Positions 1-5,459 of a stretch of DNA of 8,353 nucleotides are shown here, piece after piece. This DNA comes from an uncultured Butyrivibrio sp. (GTDB lineage Bacteria; Bacillota; Clostridia; Lachnospirales; Lachnospiraceae). How positions within the stretch are numbered: position 1 is the stretch's first letter; every line of letters starts with the position of its first letter. The position numbers were made by a program, and so were the translations under genes. The notes beneath the pieces were generated by a model that did not search any database, had not been told where the DNA came from, and saw only the letters and a program-made list of their open reading frames with translations. The DNA lies in assembly GCA_910577605.1 (NCBI GenBank), contig CAJTON010000004.1, forward strand, positions 45,795 to 54,147. Direction: 5' to 3'.

Positions 1-3000
1 CAGTTGTCGGTACCAATCTATTGACGGCGGCATTTCTGAAGCTGAAAAATACTGTAACGTCAAACCCTTATCTTTTCGCAATCGGAGCGGCTTTAGCCGC
101 ATGCATTGGAATTTATAATGCAATCAAAAAACACTCTGAAAAAGCAGAAGAAAGGATCAAAAAAATAAAAGAAGCCGCCAAAGAAGCCAAATCAGAGATA
201 AGTAATATAGAGTCAGATTTTAAAAATCTAAGCTCCTCAACTAATGGAATAAAAGAAAGATTTGCGGTTTTAGCGCAAGAGGTAGAAAATCTAGGGAAAA
301 TAAATCAATCCCGCGGCAAATTGAGCTCGGAAGATTATGAAAAATTTCTTGGCTTAAGCAATCAGCTGGCAGAATTATTTCCCCAACTGAACGCAGGTTT
401 CGATGATAATGGAAATTCCATACTAAGTTTGTCAGGTAATGTAGATACTATTGTAAACTCGCTGAATAATTTAATATCTGTTCAAAAGAAATTAACTGAT
501 CAACAGATTAGTGATAAAATCCCTGCGTTTTGGGAAGGACATAAAAATAATTTAGAAGAGTATGGTAAAGAGTATAAAAAAATCCAAACGGGCATTCTTA
601 GTTTTGAAAAAGCATCATCTTTAGTTTCCAACAGCAAGGTAACAATTTCCGACCCCTTAGTAAATAGTTCCTTATATGATGCGTTTGATGCTATGCATTT
701 TTCAGAACCGACTAATTATTTTGATGAAAGCGGCAGCAAGGCTTTGGCACATATTTATGGAAGACCGGGAAGTGATAATGTTATAGAATGGGATTTTACA
801 GTATTAGATGAAGCTCAATTAGATATGTTGCATGATAAATTTGACAGCTTATTAAGTGAATATGAAACCACAATGCAGCTGACTCAAAATAAAATGGAAG
901 CTGCAAAGACCGAAATGTCAGGTTACATAAATAGCTGGCTTTCTAATGATTGGATGTATCTTCAAATAACGGATCCCGCTATGAAAGACCTTGCAAAGGA
1001 CGTACTCTTAAACAGCGACTGGATAGATAATCTTCCTGATGATGTCAAAAACAAAGACTGGAACGATGTCAGCAATTGGATAGAAAAGAATTTTCTTGAC
1101 ACAATTAATAACCTTGATAACGAAGAAATTCAAACAGCCTTGGCAAATGCCGTAAACAGTGAGTTTACCGCTGAATCATTGCAAAAAACAATTAATGAGC
1201 TTTTAGAAACTGAAGGCTTTGACAGCAATAACCCTCTAATCGTTTATTTGCAGACAAAATTAAATGACAGGAATCTAAAAATATCAAAAATTAAGAAGAA
1301 ATTAAGTACCGGTTTGAGCGATGACGAATTAAACAGTCAGCTTGACAAATTAAGTTCCGAAGACCTCCAAATTGCGGCAGAGCAAATAAATGTTCCTGAA
1401 GACACATTTTTATCATGGGATGAACTTATATCAAAAATCGACGAATATAAATCGTCAATAAACGACACCCCGCTTTCTTCCTTTTCGGATTTTTTTAACT
1501 CCGCCGACTTCTCCGACGCAGCCCAAAAGCTCCTTGATCTCGCAAAAGCCGGAGAAATTACGCCGGAAGTTCTTGAATCCACGGAAGAATACAGAACCCT
1601 CCTTAAGAAAACAGGGGACTCCGCGCAAGAAGCCGCAGGCAAAATTCTTGATCTTTTATCGGATCAGGAGAAGCTTGCCGCTGCCTCAAACGGTATCGAT
1701 TCCATTAAATCCGCTTACGACGAATTTAATGAATTGGGCTTTGTCACTGCCTCAACTTTAGAATCTCTTCCCGACGTTTTTAAAAGCCGTGAAAGCTTTG
1801 ATATTTTTTCACGGATCGCGGGCGACCCTACTCAGGGTAAAGAAAAGATCCGGCAAGCGTTCAATGATATTATAACTGAGTATCTTATTTCACAGGATAC
1901 TCTCAGCGGAATAATCGGGGCTTCTGAGAGCGGCATTCAAAGTTACATAGCCAATCTAAAAGAAATGGGAATCACAAACGCCGAGGAACTTGTCAACAGT
2001 CTCAGAACAATATACAAATCAGATTATGACAACTGGTGCGATATTCTTACAAAAAAAGCGGCTTCATACAATGATTTTACAAATCTGATCGAGGCAAGCG
2101 CAAACTCCGGTCTTGCCGCTTATTACGGATATTCCGGATTAACCCCTGAATTAGAACGGAAAATGAAAGAGGGTACTCTTACCTTTGTTGACGCGTTAAT
2201 GATATCGGGAACAACTTCCGAAGCACAAGAAATCATGGAGGCACAGACAAAATATCAGCAGGATCTTATTGAAGCCGAAAAGAAAAAAGCTGAATTCGAG
2301 TTTGAGCTTAAAGCTCTGTATGACCCCACTTCTGACGATTATGACGCCTCCTCCGACTCCTCCCCCCAGTCCTTCGACTGGCTCCAGACCAAGATCACTC
2401 GCACTGAGGAAGCCCTCGACCGACTGGAGCAGAAAACCTCCGACACCTATTCGTCATGGACGGAACGGAACAATGCGCTCTCGCAGTCTATCGGCAGGAC
2501 CAAAGCCGCCATCGAGCTTCAGAGGCAGGCGTACAGCGCCTATATGAAAGAAGCCGATTCACTGGGACTGCCCGAGCATTACAAGACGCTTGTGCAAAAA
2601 GGGGCCGTCAACGTCAATGACATTGTTGACAGCGGGACCACCGACAAAATAAGCGAATATCAGGAGCTGTACGAGAAAGCCGTGAGCTGCTCCGACACTG
2701 TCAAGGAACTGGAACAAAGCCTTAACGAACTTATCTTCAACACCGGATGGAGCAACATTAAAACCAAGCTTGACGCAGCTGTCGGCGTTTTTGACGCGGA
2801 CATCGGTCTGCTTCAGACAAAGCTTGACGGGCTTGAGATAAGAGGCTTGTTCGCGGATTCCTCATATTACTTGGATATGAAGGACCTCACCGCCAAAAAG
2901 CTTAAAACGAGGACCTCCGAAGCGTTTCAGTTAAAGGCTGTCTTAGACTCCGTGCCTAAAAACAGCGAAGCCTTTGACTCCATGTTCGCGGAGCTTATGG

Positions 3001-4544
3001 ACATCAACAAAGAAATCGCGGAGCTTGAAAACAACTGCACGGAATTCAACATTAAGATCCGCGACCTCGACTGGGAGATATTCGATTATCTGGAAAAATC
3101 CGTAAGCCGCATAACCGACGAGACAGAGTATCTCATCGGGCAGCTTGAAAAAGAAGACCTCTTTGACGAAAACGGAAGCCTCACCAAATACGGCGACGCC
3201 GCTCTCGGACTCCATTCCGCCGCCTACGAAACCTACAAAAGACAGGCCGACGAATATTACGCCGAGATAACCAAATTGCAGAAACAGCTTGTTGACGGCG
3301 CGGGACAGGACGTTCTTGAGCATTACAACGAGCTGACCGACGCTCACCGGGAGGCAATAAACGCCGCCGACAGCGAAAAGCAGTCCATGCTCGAACTTAT
3401 CGAAGACGGCTACAACGCCCAGCTTGACGCGATTGCCGAGGAGATAGGCCGCTTCCTAAACGCGATTCAGGAGCTTATCGACAAGAAAAAAGAACAGCTT
3501 GATTCCGAGAAAGACCTCTACGACTATCAGAAATCTATCGCTGAAAAAACGGCAAAGGTCTCCTCACTCGAAAAACAGAAGCTCGCTTACGCGGATGATA
3601 ACTCGGAAGAGGCGATGTCGAGGATACAGCAGCTTAACGTGCAGCTTGAAGAAGCCAAAGCAGACCTTGCCGAAGCCGAATACGACAAATATCTTCAGGA
3701 CACCGAGGATATGCTCGACAAGCTTTCAGAGGATTACGAAAGCTGGATAAACGCGAGACTTGACGACGAGGACTCTCTGCTTTCGCAGATTATCGCCGCC
3801 GTTTCCGACAAGGGCGACATAATTAACGGTACTCTGAATGAGATCGCCTCCAAAAACGGTACGTTTATCAGCGATTCCATACGCGGCATATTCGACGCCG
3901 ACCAGCCCTTCGCCACTGTTATGAACGGCGTCAAAGACGCAGTCACAGGAGTCGGCACAGCCATTACGGAGCTGCGAAACACTGTTTCGGGAATGTCCGG
4001 AGGGGGCGGAAATTTGGATAAACAAGGCGACTCCTCCGGCAGCTCATGGGGAAAGATAAAATCACACGGCTATAAATCCGGAACCCGCGCCGCCGTATCC
4101 GGCGCGCACTGGACACAGGAGAACGGCGTCGAATTTATTCTCAGAAAATCCGACGGCGCGATGCTTGTACCTCTCGGACAGGGCGACATAGTATTTTCAA
4201 ACGAATCTTCAAGAAGACTGTACGAATTTGCGCAGAATCCCGAAGCGTTTATGAAAAAATACAATCTGAGCTCTCCCGTGGCGACGGCGATCATGCCGTA
4301 TTCCGTTTTGGATTACAAACTTCCGGCTTCCGCAAAAGCGGCGCAGAAAAACGCTTCCGCTTCGGTCAGCATAGGAGACATAAACATCACCTGCAACGAA
4401 GTGCAGAACGCAAGAGAGCTTATGGAGGACGTTACCGACCATCTCATCAGGAACGACCGCTTTGAGAAGGCAATGTCAACCATGATAAACAACAGAATAA
4501 CGGGCAAAAACCCGTTAGAGCATTTAAAATATGTAAAACACTGA
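1..4544 (+). CDS. Phage tail tape measure protein, 3' part (start upstream of window)
   Basis: Tape measure proteins fill the tail tube, act as the ruler for its length and take part in DNA delivery. The reading frame is open from base 3 to the TGA at 4542-4544 (1,513 codons). The TTG at 21 has no ribosome binding site and the frame is open upstream of it, so the true start lies outside the window. Residues below count from codon 21. A hydrophobic, Ala/Gly-rich segment (16-36) follows an 'SNPY' motif and precedes a Lys/Glu-rich helix, as in other Clostridia-phage tape measures. A long, helical, Asp/Ser/Leu-rich middle follows, then a Ser/Asp linker (767-783) and an 'SFDWLQTKI' region (from 784). 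A Lys/Glu/Gln-rich coiled coil lies at about 1151-1239. After a Gly/Ser linker (about 1320-1345) comes the usual C-terminal region: 'GYKSGTR' near 1350, 'GQGDIVFSN', and a tail ending in 'TMINNRITGKNPLEHLKY'. No transglycosylase or peptidase motif was recognised. Base composition rises sharply near 1465 and again near 2335, suggesting mosaic origin. Identification rests on remembered family features plus size and position before Dit. Confidence 0.92.
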   Translation, partial: VVGTNLLTAAFLKLKNTVTSNPYLFAIGAALAACIGIYNAIKKHSEKAEERIKKIKEAAKEAKSEISNIESDFKNLSSSTNGIKERFAVLAQEVENLGKINQSRGKLSSEDYEKFLGLSNQLAELFPQLNAGFDDNGNSILSLSGNVDTIVNSLNNLISVQKKLTDQQISDKIPAFWEGHKNNLEEYGKEYKKIQTGILSFEKASSLVSNSKVTISDPLVNSSLYDAFDAMHFSEPTNYFDESGSKALAHIYGRPGSDNVIEWDFTVLDEAQLDMLHDKFDSLLSEYETTMQLTQNKMEAAKTEMSGYINSWLSNDWMYLQITDPAMKDLAKDVLLNSDWIDNLPDDVKNKDWNDVSNWIEKNFLDTINNLDNEEIQTALANAVNSEFTAESLQKTINELLETEGFDSNNPLIVYLQTKLNDRNLKISKIKKKLSTGLSDDELNSQLDKLSSEDLQIAAEQINVPEDTFLSWDELISKIDEYKSSINDTPLSSFSDFFNSADFSDAAQKLLDLAKAGEITPEVLESTEEYRTLLKKTGDSAQEAAGKILDLLSDQEKLAAASNGIDSIKSAYDEFNELGFVTASTLESLPDVFKSRESFDIFSRIAGDPTQGKEKIRQAFNDIITEYLISQDTLSGIIGASESGIQSYIANLKEMGITNAEELVNSLRTIYKSDYDNWCDILTKKAASYNDFTNLIEASANSGLAAYYGYSGLTPELERKMKEGTLTFVDALMISGTTSEAQEIMEAQTKYQQDLIEAEKKKAEFEFELKALYDPTSDDYDASSDSSPQSFDWLQTKITRTEEALDRLEQKTSDTYSSWTERNNALSQSIGRTKAAIELQRQAYSAYMKEADSLGLPEHYKTLVQKGAVNVNDIVDSGTTDKISEYQELYEKAVSCSDTVKELEQSLNELIFNTGWSNIKTKLDAAVGVFDADIGLLQTKLDGLEIRGLFADSSYYLDMKDLTAKKLKTRTSEAFQLKAVLDSVPKNSEAFDSMFAELMDINKEIAELENNCTEFNIKIRDLDWEIFDYLEKSVSRITDETEYLIGQLEKEDLFDENGSLTKYGDAALGLHSAAYETYKRQADEYYAEITKLQKQLVDGAGQDVLEHYNELTDAHREAINAADSEKQSMLELIEDGYNAQLDAIAEEIGRFLNAIQELIDKKKEQLDSEKDLYDYQKSIAEKTAKVSSLEKQKLAYADDNSEEAMSRIQQLNVQLEEAKADLAEAEYDKYLQDTEDMLDKLSEDYESWINARLDDEDSLLSQIIAAVSDKGDIINGTLNEIASKNGTFISDSIRGIFDADQPFATVMNGVKDAVTGVGTAITELRNTVSGMSGGGGNLDKQGDSSGSSWGKIKSHGYKSGTRAAVSGAHWTQENGVEFILRKSDGAMLVPLGQGDIVFSNESSRRLYEFAQNPEAFMKKYNLSSPVATAIMPYSVLDYKLPASAKAAQKNASASVSIGDINITCNEVQNARELMEDVTDHLIRNDRFEKAMSTMINNRITGKNPLEHLKYVKH
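4498..4517 (+). repeat. Small perfect inverted repeat at the 3' end of the tape measure gene
   Basis: TAACGGG (4498-4504) and CCCGTTA (4511-4517) are perfect reverse complements around a 6-base CAAAAA loop. The repeat lies inside the codons for the conserved C-terminal 'ITGKNPL' stretch and has no T run after it, so it is not a terminator by itself. It could fold in the mRNA about 40 bases before the stronger hairpin in the intergenic gap. It may equally be a by-product of the protein sequence. Confidence 0.4.
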
Positions 4545-4559
4545 AAGCAGACCATATCG

Positions 4560-4599
4560 GGCGGGACGGCGTAAAACGCGCTGCCCGCCGTCTGTTTTT
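4560..4599 (+). terminator. Predicted intrinsic terminator or attenuator between tape measure and Dit genes
   Basis: Two mutually exclusive foldings are possible. In the first, GACGGCG (4565-4571) pairs perfectly with CGCCGTC (4586-4592) around a 14-base loop, and a run of five T (4595-4599) begins two bases after the stem. In the second, GGCGGG (4560-4565) pairs with CCCGCC (4584-4589). That stem continues, after a bulged A at 4566, with CGGCG (4567-4571) against CGCTG (4579-4583), including one G-T wobble. It is longer but sits five bases from the T run. A second run of six T follows at 4605-4610. Since the same-strand tail genes continue downstream, partial read-through or mRNA 3'-end protection is more likely than full termination. 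Confidence 0.6.
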
Positions 4600-4630
4600 C
4601 CCAATTTTTTATCTATAAACCTACAATTTC

Positions 4631-4639
4631 AGGAGGTGA
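4631..4639 (+). promoter_or_regulatory. Consensus ribosome binding site of the Dit gene
   Basis: AGGAGGTGA is fully complementary to the usual 16S rRNA 3' end. Seven bases separate its GGAGG core from the ATG at 4644. This fixes the start of the distal tail protein and implies strong independent initiation. It also fits a Bacillota host. Confidence 0.9.
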
Positions 4640-4643
4640 ACCT

Positions 4644-5459
4644 ATGTTCCCGGATACTGCTACAAATTTTTTATACGACAACGAAAAGCTCTCGGATTAC
4701 GGAATGGTACTGTGCAGCTTCGACAGCGGCGGGCTTGAAACCGTTTCCGCCGGAAACAGCCTTACTTTCGGTACGGTAAAAACAGGCTCGTCCGACAAAA
4801 GCTATTTCGGCACCGCCGGATATGAGGAACCCTTGAGCGCGACCTTTCAGATATGCAAATACGACTACCGTTACGGAAACGAAAGCATTTCCGCCGAAGA
4901 ACTTACCTCGCTGCTGCGCTGGCTCGCGCGAAGAGACGGCTTTCACAGGTTTCAGTTATATCAAAAAGGCTACGAAGGCGTTTATTTTTACGGCAGCTTC
5001 AACGACATCAAACTACTCAAGCTCGGAGGCGTACTGTACGGACTTGAACTTACGCTCGTCACGGACAGCCCCTACGGGTATGAAAACATAAGCTTTGACC
5101 TTACAGCGAGAGCCTCTGTCGGCAGCAGCGTTTTCTGCCTGTCAAACGAAACCGGATATATTTATCCCAAGGTTTTTACCTGCAAATGTCTCGAAACCGG
5201 AAATCTGCGTCTTCACAACTCGGTTGAGGACAGAGTCACGGAAATCAAAAACTGCGTAAAGGGCGAGATCATCTCCCTCGACGGAAACCGGAAGATAATC
5301 GAAAGCAGCTCGGTCACGCACAAATTATACAACGATTTCAACTACAATTTTTTCAGGCTGGGAAGTCGCTACGACGATAATCTCAACATTATCACCGCTT
5401 CTCTCCCGTGCGAAATACATATTGAATACGAATCAATAAGGAAGGTGGGACTCGGATAA
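4644..5459 (+). CDS. Distal tail protein (Dit), siphovirus tail component family
   Basis: Dit proteins form a hexameric ring at the distal end of the siphovirus tail tube and serve as the hub to which the tail-tip (Tal) protein and receptor-binding parts attach. The product has 271 residues, normal for a Dit made of an N-terminal ring domain and a C-terminal galectin-like domain. Visible N-terminal family features are 'FLYDNEKLSDYGMVLCSFD' (9-27), 'TFGTVKTGSSDKSYFG' (41-56), 'SATFQICK' (65-72), 'LLRWLARRDGFHRFQL' (90-105) and 'GLELTLVTDSPYGY' (133-146). The last closes the ring domain; residues from about 150 on are β-rich and more variable, as expected for the second domain. The ATG is chosen because the consensus ribosome binding site lies just upstream. 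It follows the tape measure gene by 99 bases, and its TAA abuts the ATG of the Tal-like gene. The call rests on recognised family patterns and gene order; no database search was done. Confidence 0.9.
   Translation: MFPDTATNFLYDNEKLSDYGMVLCSFDSGGLETVSAGNSLTFGTVKTGSSDKSYFGTAGYEEPLSATFQICKYDYRYGNESISAEELTSLLRWLARRDGFHRFQLYQKGYEGVYFYGSFNDIKLLKLGGVLYGLELTLVTDSPYGYENISFDLTARASVGSSVFCLSNETGYIYPKVFTCKCLETGNLRLHNSVEDRVTEIKNCVKGEIISLDGNRKIIESSSVTHKLYNDFNYNFFRLGSRYDDNLNIITASLPCEIHIEYESIRKVGLG
5439..5448 (+). promoter_or_regulatory. Ribosome binding site of the Tal-like gene, inside the Dit gene
   Basis: AGGAAGGTGG lies in the last codons of the Dit gene, about 11-14 bases before the ATG at 5460. It is a purine-rich, imperfect match to the Shine-Dalgarno consensus and weaker than the site before Dit. 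Because the TAA of Dit (5457-5459) touches this ATG, terminating ribosomes could re-initiate here. Confidence 0.65.

Noticed and set aside
21..23. TTG as the start codon of the tape measure gene
   Set aside because: No ribosome binding site precedes it, the frame is open to the window edge, and tape measure proteins usually have further sequence before the hydrophobic 'NPY' segment.
2269..2547. 92-codon open frame on the plus strand in another frame of the tape measure gene
   Set aside because: Its Pro/Ser/Arg-rich translation is typical of an out-of-frame reading of GC-rich coding DNA, and no ribosome binding site was seen.
2943..3347. 134-codon open frame on the minus strand
   Set aside because: It lies wholly inside the tape measure gene, in the GC-richer part where stop codons are rare. 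Its product has no recognisable family features.
4086..4106. Inverted repeat CGCGCCG / CGGCGCG in the tape measure C-terminal region
   Set aside because: It lies in very GC-rich coding sequence, has no T run and no gene boundary nearby; chance is the simplest explanation.
4590..4630. Possible promoter with TATAAA (4614-4619) before the Dit gene
   Set aside because: The -10 match is fair, but no acceptable -35 element lies 16-18 bases upstream and the stretch is simply AT-rich.
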